In this document: positions 1 to 10,911 of the stretch, in pieces
How positions within the stretch are numbered: position 1 is the stretch's first letter
Layout of the letters: each line of letters begins with the position of its first letter
DNA from: Labia minor
Taxonomy: Eukaryota; Arthropoda; Insecta; Dermaptera; Spongiphoridae
Direction of reading: 5' to 3'
NCBI GenBank assembly: GCA_963082975.1
Contig: OY720345.1
Coordinates: 29,148,611-29,212,610 of the forward strand
DNA length: 64,000 nucleotides
The notes under the pieces: model-generated
Databases searched by the model: none
What the model saw: only the letters and a program-made list of their open reading frames with translations
What the model was told of the DNA's origin: nothing
Translations under genes and position numbers: made by a program

Positions 1-16
1 ATATATATATATATAT

Positions 17-184
17 ATGGACAAGCCGAACACGATTGAAGACTTACAGGATAACATAACACGCGTAATTCGTGGAATACAGGCCGAAATGCTCGAAAAA
101 GTGACGCAAAATTGGACCTTCCTAGTGGACCATTTGAAAAGGAACCGCGGACAACATTTACATGACGTTATCTTTAAAATGTAA
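17..184 (+). mobile_element. C-terminal fragment of a Tc1/mariner-type DDE transposase
   Basis: An open frame of 55 codons after an (AT)n run encodes the tail of a transposase. It has a DKPNTIEDLQDNI segment, an EMLEKV segment and the ending HLHDVIFKM before the stop. The pattern of a helical 'pNTieeLkenI..ei..ipeeml..v..nf..r...c...gghhl.dvIFK' tail is known from insect Tc1/mariner-like transposases. The catalytic DDE region would lie left of the window or is gone, since the frame is cut at the dinucleotide run. Family assignment rests on this tail only. Confidence 0.75.
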
Positions 185-199
185 TATTAATTTTAATAT

Positions 200-254
200 A
201 TTATGTTATTTAATCCAATTCAAATTAGAGATAGTCGAGTGGAGACACTGAAAA
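200..254 (-). repeat. R3 repeat fragment (head end)
   Basis: The TTTAATCCAATTCAAAT and GATAGTCGAGTGGAGACACT strings match, on the minus strand, the first ~55 bp of the R3 family seen complete at 37548-38180. Only this end remains. Confidence 0.7.
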
Positions 255-1218
255 TTTTTTTTATTAGAATAATACATTCTTGAATACTGTCTTGAATCGT
301 TTCAGCTCTGATTAATGAGAGGGTATTAACAATTTTGAATTTTTTATAATATAACTTTTTTGAGCTAAATTAATATTAATTAATTTTATATATCAATATA
401 TAAAAAAAATTATAATAAGAGAATAATTAATATACATATTTTTAATTATGCTTATAAATATTAAGAAATGATAAATTATATATAGAGAGATAGGATATTG
501 TTTTACATTCAAAATTAGAACATCATATGAATATATGATTTGTATAAAATTGTATAATATAATTTAATATTTAGATCAAATTCCCTTGCGAGTATAGTAT
601 ATCATTTGAGTGAATTGTACAAAGATTGGTTTTTACCAGGAAAAAGAATAATTTAATAAATACTTTTTAAAATTCAAATCTTTATTCCATGTAGTGCCGT
701 AATTTTTTGAGAATGAAATTGAATTGATTATACTGAATTTTAATATAAATCAAAATTTGATTTAAAGAACTAATGTTTTATTCTACATAGGTATATTTAG
801 AGTTTCAGATTTCTCTTGACATTTTCCATTTCTCGAGAAATGAGAAATTAGACTTATTTTCTGAATATTTATTGAAATATTTATATTTTTAATATAGCAG
901 AATGCATGAAATATATTAATAATTCGTAAATCTTAAAATTAGTTAATTTCAACTCTTACCTTATTAGTAATTGGCTAATAAAATACATATATATATATAT
1001 ATATATTTATAAATAAATGAAAATCGAATAAGAACATATGAGTATTAAAAATGTTGTTTTCTTATGATTTTCATTTTTAACACGCGCGAACCCCTAATAG
1101 GTATTTATAACAAGTACAGGACTAAAAAGAATAATTATAAGTCTTCATGTGGTATTTAAAAAAATATAATGAACAACAAAATAGTAGAAACTAAAATTGT
1201 TTTATTTAAACTAAATAA
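255..1218. other. A+T-rich spacer, no gene seen
   Basis: Homopolymer-rich DNA with a short (TA)n tract near 987-1005. No coding frame with splice sites was found. Confidence 0.5.
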
Positions 1219-1842
1219 ATAAGTTGACCTGTGGCCAGGTCCGAACCGACCGACGGTTTGAAAAAAATTAATTTCCAGCTACAGAAACAATTTCAAATAA
1301 TTTTAATATATCTATTAATGTAATGAAAAACAGATATGGATATAACATAAATATTTTTAATTTTATTTTATTTATAATATATAGCTGAACTAGCCGGCGT
1401 TGCCGGCGTTACCCGAGACTGTGACGTCATGAAGGGCTGGGTGACGTCATATAATTTTAAATTAAGAAAAACATAATGAAGATGATTTTTCCCGAGGATA
1501 AAACTAATACATTCGTGGTGATATGTAAAAAAATCTCCTTATGTGAAATTTGGTGCGAAAATAACCCTTCCCTTCTTATCGTCGATCGCTAATACTACCA
1601 CTTCCAGTTTCCGGATTTGCACCAAAAGTTGATCAATTCATCCTACTGATGCATTAAGTAAATATACCAAATTTCATCAAAATCGGTTGACAGACGGACA
1701 GACGGACAGACGGACGGACAGACATCATGCTAAAAATACTTTTTTCTGTTAAGAAAATGCATGATTCGTGGAGATATGTAAAAATCTCCACATGTGAAAT
1801 TTGGTGTGAAAACAATACCTCCCTTACTATCGTCTGTCGGTA
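1219..1842 (+). repeat. R1 repeat, near-complete copy A
   Basis: Starts AAGTTGACCTGTGGCCAGG and ends near CGTCTGTCGGTAA. The middle has paired TGACGTCA motifs about 20 bp apart and a (GACGGACA)n tract. Copies occur at 23399, 34649, 45909 and 46402. The start contains CCGACCGACG and the end its reverse complement (with one change in this copy). Minus-strand frames through the GACGGACA tract recur in every copy, so they are properties of the repeat rather than genes. This copy carries an extra GCCGGCGTTGCCGGCGTT piece at 1394-1413. Confidence 0.85.
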
Positions 1843-2104
1843 AAAAACGAATGAAAGAAAGAGAGAACAGAAATTTAACTTAACAAGAGTGGAACTAAAC
1901 TGATTGTGAGAACTGCCCCCCCCCCCCCTTTGAAGGTTCACTACACAGGAAAGATCTTTTGTTTCATTGTCCATTCTGATTTTTCTTCTCGTAAAGTAAT
2001 TTTCATTAGATTAATCTAATCAAGTATCTTCTTTATTGTAAATCATATATTATAAATTTGCAATTTGCTGTATTGAATTTTTATATCTAACATAAGGTGT
2101 CACC

Positions 2105-2395
2105 TATACTATTTCTCTCTGTGTTCTGCTTCTCTTAAGTGCACTTTCTGCTATTCCTGATACTTCCTGGAGTCTCAGTTATAGACCTGACTTATCTGAA
2201 ACCGAATTGATCATCAGAGAGGCCACCTAGTGTGTCAATTTCTGTTGCCAGTCTTTTTGTTATAATTCCTTCGAGCTTGTCTTTAAGACAAATTGGCCTG
2301 AACGCTCTGCAAATTGGTTTTCTTGGTTTGAGAATTAAAATTAGATTTGCAGATTTCCATGGATCTGGTAAAGTTGCGTTTGTTATTATTCATTT
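2105..2395 (-). mobile_element. LINE reverse-transcriptase fragment (R1/Jockey-like)
   Basis: Minus-strand translation gives DPWKSANLILILKPRKP, then FRPICLKDKLEGIITKRL, then GGLSDDQFGF. This matches the usual reverse-transcriptase order 'PdpWK.a.lvlIpKp.k...yRPI.Ll...gKllEriI..RL...i...gglsd.QfGFr' of R1/Jockey-type non-LTR elements. The frame decays beyond QFGF. A 13-C run lies at 1916-1928 to the left. This is a short dead fragment. Confidence 0.75.
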
Positions 2396-2419
2396 GTTAT
2401 ATTCGTATAACATAGTTCA

Positions 2420-2780
2420 TTAATACCGACTATTGCCATTTTTAAATTTCTATTCACAACAATTTGCATTTTCTAAATGAAAATTAAATTTTTATTATTT
2501 TTAAAAAAATTACAAAATAATTTATTTCTTCTTTATAAATCTAAGAAAAAATAATATAATAAAAAAATAATAAAAAAAACAAATAAATAATTTACCGATT
2601 CATTCCTATTTAGTGTTTTAGACAAAAGTTTCGTAGATTTTTTAAAAGATTCTTGGGTATATATTTACTCTTTGAAAAATTGGTAATTGGTAAATTGCTA
2701 GGTAGGTAGATGTTGATTTTTTAAATTATTAAAATATCTCTGAGTCAATATATACTTATACCTATATCCATATCTATATA

Positions 2781-2817
<37 letters not shown>

Positions 2818-3180
2818 GTGTGTGGGTGGGTGTGGGTATATATATTTATTTAATTTGAGTTTATTGTATAATAAACTTTCTAAATAATTATTTAAGATAT
2901 AAATAAATAATGGTTATAAAATTTATAATAAATTACTAATAAAAAATCTGATATCTAAATTGATAGTAAATATAATTGATATATTGATATATGAGATGAT
3001 AAGAACAGTTGACAAGTTATAAAATATTTTTTTTTTTTTGAAAGAGGGGTGTGAGAAAAGCAGTAACAATACTTATAGAACAATTTTCAGATTATATTTG
3101 GATGAAATTTTTTTATTTATAATATTTATTTTTATTCTTAATATTTTATTTTAGAATATTTCAAATATAATATATTATAA
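2420..3180. other. Spacer with TA and GTGTGGG simple repeats
   Basis: A (TA)n tract at about 2780-2814 runs into GTGTGTGGGTGGGTGTGGG; a poly-T run lies near 3030. No gene seen. Confidence 0.6.
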
Positions 3181-3187
3181 ATACTAT

Positions 3188-3719
3188 TGGTAATTGTTTA
3201 CAAAACGGGTAGCTTCAGGGATTTAGATGAAATTTGCCAGTGGATTCCTTTTTTAATTCCAAAAAAACTTTCCTTATGCAATATTTCTCGGTCTCTTCTA
3301 GTTTACGAGATAAAAATTATTAAAGATTGACAGATAAACTAGTTATGAATGAGGAGCCATTTAATATTGTTTTATTGAGTAATTCACTAATTATTCACTT
3401 ATTCACTAATTTTCGTTTTTTCAGTTTGGTTTGGATATAGAAAAATTATTTAATTAATTAATTTTTTAATTTTCATATATCCAAACCGAACTGAAATAAA
3501 CTTAAAATTAGTGGAGTTCTCTGATGGCCAAATGAATAAAGCAAGTTAGCTCAATAGAATGTAAATGGTTTTATATGGAAACTTTAATAATTTTTATCTT
3601 GTAAACTAGAAGAGACCGAGAAATATTGCATAAGGAAAGTTTTTTTGGAATTCAAAAGGGAATCCACCGGCAAATTTCATCCAAATCCCTGAAGCTTCCC
3701 TTTTTGTAAACAATTACCA
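3188..3719. repeat. 532-bp fold-back (long terminal inverted repeat) element
   Basis: The left arm (3188-3330) and right arm (3575-3719) are near-perfect reverse complements, beginning TGGTAATTGTTTACAAAA. A second inner pair, CAGTTTGGTTTGGATATA (near 3421) and its complement (near 3481-3498), folds the middle, so almost the whole unit can form one hairpin. There is no coding capacity and no clear target duplication. The copy at 45780-45830 may be a remote relative of the arm. It is best read as a fold-back MITE of unknown superfamily. Confidence 0.85.
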
Positions 3720-3779
3720 TAATTTTTTTATACATTACACTTATTCAGATTAGTACAATTATTTTACACTTTGCACATT

Positions 3780-4630
3780 TCGATAGGGGAGGGGCCCAGA
3801 ACGAGGTTCGCATTTAATATCCCCTTGGCAAAGCTTGTATCACTTGTAAACAATTATATTTACAAAAAGTAGAATAACGATATCCCGCTGTTAACATTTC
3901 AAATATTTTAAAGCATTTAATTCCATTTTTTACACAAAATTTGATGCAAATACATTTATCTATAAAACTCACCAAACTTGTGCAAAACAATTCTATCTTT
4001 TATGCTTATCACAAACAAACAAAAAATGTTATATAGCTGTAACTGTGAACATAAGTTAGGTATCCCCTTTCTTTTTGATCACATCTTATTTTCATTGAAT
4101 TATCAAGCCCGAAAAGCTATCTATTTTTAAGTCTCTCTAAAATATTTTGTTTAATTTCATAGAAATATATTTTCTATATAAATATCAATTCTATAAAATA
4201 TATAAATATGGAAAATAAATTTTTAAAAGGTTCGTTTAATTTATTGATAGGTAGGATGGAAATATTTTTTTAATTTTTTAAGTTATTTTTAATTCAATTT
4301 TATAATTACTTTTTTTGCAAGTTAATTTATATTTCAATAAAACTAAATAATAATTAAATGAGAATTTGATTTAAAAAATCTCTTCATCAATATACACAAA
4401 TATTTGTTTATGAATAATTATTAAGGAGTGAAAGGTTAATATATGAAATAATTCATTCTACTTATTAGTTATTAATATATAATTTTTTAATAAACTCAAT
4501 TATTACAAATACAAATAAAAAAAAGGTCATTTAATTTTAAATTTTCAAAAACAATAGAAATAGATTCTCCTAAGGTTAACATTTAATTGAATATATAATT
4601 TTTATATGTATAATAATTAAATCATTTTCT
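3780..4630. other. Spacer downstream of the MIF-like gene
   Basis: Contains one modestly GC-richer piece (3785-3835, with GGGGAGGGGCCC) that I cannot classify; the rest is A+T rich. No gene seen. Confidence 0.4.
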
Positions 4631-4638
4631 ACATTTAT

Positions 4639-4795
4639 TTACATTTTTCCTTCTAATGTATCACCTAAATATCCAACATTGCATGGTTCAAGATCTTGGT
4701 ATATAATATTCATTCTATTAATAGCGATCCCCAATGTGGAAGTTAAATGTTCTGTTAAGACCTGAAACAAAGAAATATTTTAATTCTTTTATCTA

Positions 4796-4833
<38 letters not shown>

Positions 4834-5375
4834 GTTTTAGTACCTTAGTATGTCTTTTATTGTCTTCTGGGGTAAGCCTGCCAATGGATTGAAGAATTGA
4901 TGTACAACAAGGTTCATTAGTACCACCAAAAATCATATTTAAATCACTTTTTACGGTTACAGAAATCACCTAAAAAATCATGTTTTATTTAAAATTAATA
5001 TTTAACAAAAAAAAATATGAATTTAAATTATTAGAAATTAATTTATCATATTTATTTAAAAAAATAAAAAGATATTTTACATAAAATAATATACGTATAA
5101 TATGAAAATGTTATTTTTAAAGCAAAATAGTTAAATCTTAATGAAAAATAAAGTAAAGAATCAGGGTATGTATTGAATAATAAATGGAAAATTTTTGTAG
5201 CTCTGTTTACTGTAATTCAACTCCAAAGGCTGCTCGCGCATTATAGAATACACAAAAAAATACTCACAGATTCATCTTTTTGTAATGTTTTAGATAATAT
5301 TTTTGTTGTCTTTTGTAAAAATTCAAGTGGGAATTTACTTTTAGGTAAATTTGTAGAAAGTATAAAATTAGGCAT
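4639..5375 (-). CDS. MIF/tautomerase-family protein, complete, three exons
   Basis: Coding exons are 5268-5375, 4844-4969 and 4639-4761, all joined in phase 0 at GT-AG sites (introns 298 and 82 nt), giving 118 residues. Human MIF has 115. The protein starts MPNFILSTNLP, so the catalytic proline of the family follows the initiator Met, and aligns to MIF without gaps to about residue 111. Conserved: Pro2, Lys33 (human Lys32 without Met), the block IFGGTNEPC, and QSIG with Ile65 and Gly66. Changed: the second Cys of the human CALC motif is Ser (CCTS), and the human Tyr95 and Asn97 positions read Asn and Ile. Family members are small cytosolic trimers, often secreted without a signal peptide and acting as keto-enol tautomerases or cytokine-like factors. 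None is predicted here. Tautomerase activity may be altered given the active-site changes. AATAAA overlaps the stop codon. Identity is strong; function is inferred. Confidence 0.93.
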
Positions 5376-5395
5376 TTTAACGTATTTTTTAATCA

Positions 5396-5440
5396 ACTGA
5401 AACTGTTAAGAGATACGCGATTTTTTTAATTATAATGAAA
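5396..5440 (-). promoter_or_regulatory. Candidate core promoter of the MIF-like gene
   Basis: Reading the minus strand, TATAAT near 5435 is followed about 35 nt later by TTTCAGTTG at 5394-5402, which fits the arthropod initiator TCAGT, about 20 nt before the ATG. In such A+T-rich DNA the TATA-like string alone is weak; spacing is the only support. Confidence 0.3.
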
Positions 5441-5689
5441 TGATTAGAGAAGTGAACTGACTATATATAATTATATCACTACTTCAACATGTTTATCCTT
5501 GAAAAAATACTTGATAAATTTTATTTTATATAAATCATATGATGTAATAATTAATAAGATAAATTATATATTTGGATTTTATTTCTAAAAATATAAGTTT
5601 TTTTATTATTATTTTTGATAAACAATTAATATTAGACAAATTATTTTCGAAAATGCTGATTTCTTGATATCCGACTTTACAGCATCTTA

Positions 5690-6107
5690 ACACCACAATG
5701 ATCTGTTTTCAAATATTAAATGTGGGATTATTGACCAGACGCAGCAGGGAACTCGCTGGAGTTATTTGGAATCGAAAAATCTACATCAGGAAAGTAAATG
5801 AACCTGCGCTAAATTAGGAAAATTGGATGGTGGGTATAAAAGTATTTACTTTGGTCGACAATCATAAAACGGACGAGCAATAGCGATTGGTCAACGATTT
5901 TGGGACATCTTCAAAGTATTTAGAGTTTCTGATCGTTTGATATGTATAATAATAAACTTAAATTATACCATATTGAACATTATCTTAAGTTATGCGCATC
6001 AGGCTGTGGGGAGTGTTTAGGATGCTTTTGGATCATTTTGAAAATCTTATCAAAAGTACGAGTATAAACTACAAAGAGGAGATTTTAATAGACATGTGGA
6101 CTAAGAC
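5690..6107 (+). mobile_element. LINE reverse-transcriptase relic, left part (RTE-like), split by the hAT-like element
   Basis: Weak coding similarity leads into KEEILIDMWTKT at 6076-6107, which fits the 'iP.E.wK.lg' stretch before reverse transcriptase. The matching right part resumes at 9614. The frame is broken in several places. The LINE call rests mostly on the right part. Confidence 0.5.
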
Positions 6108-6617
6108 TAGAGGGTTATTTTTCCCGGAATATTTTCGTTCCCGGGAATCAGGAAATATAAAAATGCATTTTCCGGGATTCCCGGGAAATTATAAAAAAAT
6201 GCTATATTTGTTGTGGAAATTGTAAAAGTTTTACGAAAAAGTTAAATAAATGTTGTTTTTGCAAAAATATAAAATAAATTTAATTCAAAAATAAAAAAAA
6301 TACAGTAAGATATAATATATAATCATCAAAATATAACATAAACATAATTATTTTCTTTTACTTGTTTAGAAAATAACATTTTAGAAACGAGAGGCAATCA
6401 AGGGAAATGTCGCCTAAAACTGAGATCCTTCATATTAGAGGAGTAACGATTAGTTATTCCTATTTATTTTTCTTTCTTTGTGGTTTTTTTGGCATTATTT
6501 TTGTATTTTGTTTTTCTTTACTGTATATATCTAAAAAGATGGAAAACTGAAACTCTGAGTCTGTGATTATGTGTGCCCTCAATTAAAGACATTTATGATG
6601 ATTGATTTTATAATAAT

Positions 6618-8986
6618 ACTAGCTGCTCAGAGCGCCTTCGGCGCTCTTCACACCTAGACGGGGGCTCCGCCCCCTGTACCCCCGAGTGGTACATAGTATT
6701 TGGTTGAAAGTAGTAAAAGGTTTTCATCCATTTTGTTTCAATCAATATATTTCATAAAACATTCATTTCTTTTTGTGTTCTTATTTAAAATATATTTTTA
6801 TTTAATCAGTAAATTAATTATATATTTTATTATTGTATATGGTATATATATGTATGTGGCTCAAAGATACTCGAAAGTTCTTGGCCGCAACAACCACATT
6901 TCTCCAAGTGTCCCTATCCTGAGCCCTTGTCCCATCTCTCTTACGTCCCTTCCTACGCGTCATTGGTTTTCCAAGCGGACGTTTTCCAATCGGTCTCCCC
7001 ACCAATATCTTTTTCCTCTCCCATTCTAGCCACGTGCCCTGCCTATCGCAGCTTTTTCCCTTTTATAATCCTAACTATTTCTGAAGATGCAGAGAGGCCA
7101 TGCAATTTCTTGTTATGCAGTCTCCCCCATTCCCCGGTGACCTCATCTTTCTTTGGCCAATAAATGCAGGGAATAATCCTATCCTACAGGCAAAATAATT
7201 TTTTTATATATTCCCTTTGATATAATTTTGATGAGATAAACCTCTTTATTGCAAGATAACAGGCGTTTCCCGATTGCAACCCCGATTTAAATTCTTCTCA
7301 AATATTATTATCCTTTGTGATTACATTCAATTTTTCAACATATTCAAATTCTACATTTTGTATCTTAAGATTTTGTATGTTAATACTCTTCCTCTTTGTT
7401 ACTAAATATTTTTTCTTATCACTATTAATTTCAAACCTCCATTAATATTTCCTCGCTATCTGTAATTGCAATTGCCGAATCTCCTATTATATTTAAGTAT
7501 TCTGGGTAACCTAATATTTTACAATTGATTTCCGTATCTTATTTTTTCTTTACTACCTTCAAGACAAATTTGAAGATCAAAATTTGAAAAAGTTTATGCT
7601 GATCTATATTGAGTCATGCGTATGTTTTACTAAAGTCTACAAATAATTAGTGAACAGAAATATTGAATTCGCGATTTTTTTCCTAATATCTGTCATAATG
7701 ATAATATCTTAATTAATGTTGGTCGATTTGGCCTGAACCCGCAATGATATCTCCTAATATTTCCTCCGCCTATGGTTCTTAAGTATTGTATATGTTATAA
7801 TAGTGAAATAGAGTATAATATTTCTTGATCATTACATTTTGATATTTTATTTTCATTGCTAGATTATTATTGAATATTTTTAATTATAATGAAACTTGAG
7901 AAAATGCAAAAATAGAGACTTGAGACAATTTATAAAAATTAACGGTATAAAACTATAGATAAATGACCAATATATACATTCATTAATAGTATTAATTTAA
8001 ATTAATTGATTTATTTGTTTTTTTTATTATTAAGTTCATTTATTAATTTTTTTAGATCATAGTTATTTTCCTCCCTTAAAAGAAACTTATCTAATTCTGT
8101 GGTGCTAGGGGATTTGAAAATTATTAGTCGCAATATGAAGATTTCGCTTACAGTTTCTGTCATGTCCGACCTCCGTCCAACAGTTATTTCCCTCAAGTTT
8201 CTTGCTTCGCTTAATCATGTGATCTATATATTTAATTTTTTTTGATTCATTGTAATAAAATTTAAACAAATAAAAATTTTCACTTTGTTAATTTATAAAA
8301 ATTTCAAATTAAACTGATTGTGAGTGATACGCTTTGCCAATACTTTTAATAATTTGTGTATAGAAATATTGAATGTTCTTAGCGAGATTTTTTAACCTTT
8401 CACTTTCAAATAGAAAAGAAGAAATATATTCAAATATATAGAAAGAATAAATAAAAATTAAGTTAATATAAATATGATCTAAATATTTTATTAAATTAAT
8501 TAAAATGGGAACTTTTAGAATAAATTATCTAATTGAATTGATATTTGAATATTAGAATTTAAAATAAAAAGGGAAATATTATAATAATTCTTTGATTGGG
8601 AATAGCTATGATAATTCATTGTTTGAAATGATTCCGCTAGGCCGACAGTGAGCCGCTAGCTGCTCTTGAATGAACAACACGGAGAATTATATAAACTTTA
8701 AAAAATTAATTTCTGCGGTTATTGTTGACATATAAATAAAATTTATAGCCTATGTTACTCTAGGGGTATATAAGAATATTGTGATGTAATTTCATAGAAA
8801 TCGGTTCAGCCAATTCAGAGTCTATAAAATAGTAATTTTCCGGACCGGACAGACAGACAGACAGACAGACAGACATGAAAAATTCTAAAGTCACTTTTGG
8901 ATTCTAGAGGTCATGAAACGCGAAGATATGCAAAAATTTTTAAATTCTGAGCAATGTGCAGACAAAAACCTTTTTTTATATATATA
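6618..8986 (-). mobile_element. LINE, copy 1 of the family with paired 3' GC hairpins
   Basis: Read on the minus strand it starts ATCTATATATATAAA, has a (GTCT)n tract around 8848-8875, a frame ending NNYDLKKLINELNNKKNK near 8011, and remnants of the 3' part of reverse transcriptase (KKDEVTGEWG, RRKGRKRDGTRA) at about 6860-7185. The 3' untranslated part ends with two hairpins and GCAGCTAGT at 6618. Copies at 47608 and 60168 share both ends. Coding parts are decayed. Clade is probably RTE-like but not proven. Confidence 0.8.
6629..6674 (-). repeat. Twin GC hairpins at the LINE 3' end
   Basis: AGAGCGCC-TTC-GGCGCTCT (6629-6647) and GGGGGC-TCC-GCCCCC (6660-6674) are perfect stems with 3-nt loops. 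Diverged forms lie near 49336-49380 and 60978-61022. They stand out from the A+T-rich surroundings and may be the recognition structure for target-primed reverse transcription. Confidence 0.75.
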
Positions 8987-9613
8987 GATTTATTTATTTG
9001 TCAAAAAATATAATTATGTCTTTACCTTACTCGCTCTCAACGACAGCTTATTTATATTAATTTAAGTTAAGGGGCAGGTGATGGAGAGGGGTTAATTTGA
9101 GGGTGAAAGGAAAATTACTCTCTTTCCAAATGGTCAAGTGCAATAGTGTATTTTATTATTGTTGCCTATTCAAGAACTATTTTCAGGTGTCAGGTATGGC
9201 AATTAAAACAGACCCAAGCTTGTGAAATCGAATTTTAAGTCTAAAGGTTGTTTGACAGTTATAATTTATGCCAATTTCTATTAAACGTGCAGATATATAA
9301 CTATTTGGCAATGGCAACTGCCTTCTGCCAGAGTTCACTGTAAAAAAACTCAAAAAATAGAAAAATTATAAAGAAAAATTAAAGGGAGAGAAAGAAAGAA
9401 AAGGAAAAAAAATTATAACAAAAGACAAATGGATGTATGTACACTTGTATTTTATATTTATTACGATTATTTCAGTTAATAAATAGATTTCGGTAACGGC
9501 ATAATAATAATAATAGTAATAATAATTTGTTTTTTTTTCGGGAAATGTTTCGTTTTTTCACGGGAAATAAAAATTGAAGGATTTTCACGGGAATTCCCGG
9601 GAATAACCCTCTA

Positions 9614-10023
9614 GCTAAGACCATCTTGATTTAAAACCTAGAATTCAGGAATTTAAATGGAAATAAAGTAATTGCTTGGCTGGCAACATTTTTCAATGCA
9701 TTGAAGAAAATAAAATCCCCAACTTCCGAAAACACAAGCAAAATTATTCCAATTTGGAAAGGAAAAAGCGACATTAATGAATCTATAGGCTCATTAGGTT
9801 ACCAAGCTGCACACTAAAGATTTTTGAAATAATCTTGGACGATCGCTTGCGAAACATAATCATCATCTACAGAAATCAATGTGTTTTTGTCAGAAACTGC
9901 AGGACAACTGATGCAATATATGCGGCAAGATTTCCAATGGAACGAAAGATTAATATTGGAATGTCGACCAAAAACCATTATCAAATCGCGTGTGATAAAA
10001 ACTATGGAATATTAAAAAAATGA
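9614..10023 (+). mobile_element. LINE reverse-transcriptase relic, right part (RTE-like)
   Basis: After the hAT-like right end the reading resumes with VIAWLATFFNALKKIK, IIPIWKGKSDINES, then, in a shifted frame, LKIFEIILDDRLRN and IYRNQCVFVRNC-RTTDAIYAARF. These fit the reverse-transcriptase landmarks 'wl..lfN', 'iPI.KgKgD', 'lKi.ErilD.RlR' and 'nQcGFv.g..TtDAI.a.R'. At least one frameshift lies between 9790 and 9835. Confidence 0.8.
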
Positions 10024-10067
10024 AAAGATAAAAGATAACTTTTTGTTTTTATTATATAATATATTTA

Positions 10068-10069
<2 letters not shown>

Positions 10070-10107
<38 letters not shown>
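10070..10107. repeat. (TA)n microsatellite
   Basis: About 36 bp of alternating T and A. Confidence 0.9.
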
Positions 10108-10110
<3 letters not shown>

Positions 10111-10267
10111 GATTAGATTATATATGGAATCTATTAAAATATATTTTTTAAGATTAACATATGTTTATTTTCCTCTATATTCTTAGTAAGTATAGGATAA
10201 TCAATCAATAAAATATTTTTTAAATATGAGAGAAGACATTAAAAATATATTTTTTTACTTACCATAC

Positions 10268-10657
10268 CTACCAGGTTTTGATTTTTTTCCTCTAACTGAC
10301 CGCAAAAATTAAAGATATATGTTTGATAGTTTTTCACATGATTAAAAATTGTATAAAACTGCTATATATAGAATTTCAGCTTGATTGAATCGCTAAAAGT
10401 ACCGGAATTAATTTAAACATTTTTTAACACATTGACTCCCAATCACGCGCTACTTAGCAAGTGACGTTAAATGTGACATTTAAATTTAATATATGTTAAT
10501 TTAATTGAATAACAATACTATACAGCAAATTTAAATTATTTTTAATTAATTAATTCAATTATGCTTAATTTATAATTTAATTAATTAGATTATATTTAAA
10601 TATAATATATGTTAATTAATCCAATTCACATTTGCGAGATAGTCTTGTGGAGACACT
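10268..10657 (-). repeat. R3 repeat, partial copy
   Basis: Reads in reverse from the AGGTTTTGATTTTTTTCCTC region to GATAGTCTTGTGGAGACACT, matching the first two thirds of the R3 copy at 37548. Tail half missing. Confidence 0.8.
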
Positions 10658-10911
10658 TCAGATTATTTTATTTAATCATAATATATTTTGATGGTAGATT
10701 ATTTTATCAAAACTTTCATTTTAATATTGTAAAATATGCCATTTATTATTAATGATAAAACTTTTTTATCATTGCAATAAAATGAATGATTTCCACTAAT
10801 TTATTTATTATTTATAAAAAGTTAATTTTAATTATATACTTAATTTAAGAAACAACTAAATTCAAATTTGATGATAATAACAATAGCATATTTATATAAT
10901 TAATTTGTTCA

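Larger units (their letters stand above)
6108..9613. mobile_element. hAT-like element, non-autonomous remains, carrying a nested LINE
   Basis: Left end TAGAGGGTTATT followed by CCCGG motifs; right end is its reverse complement (CCCGGGAATAACCCTCTA). Flanks are ACTAAGAC and GCTAAGAC, an 8-bp duplication with one mismatch, as expected for hAT. Both ends carry repeated TTCCCGGGAA motifs. The interior (6108-6617 and 8990-9613) has no transposase frame. A LINE copy occupies 6618-8986. Removing the element rejoins the interrupted LINE reading at MWTKT. Confidence 0.75.

Noticed and set aside
1654-1974. Minus-strand open frame of 106 codons with MSVRPSVR-like text
   Set aside because: It reads through the R1 repeat and its GACGGACA tract; similar frames recur at 23354, 35672 and 46982 in other R1 copies.
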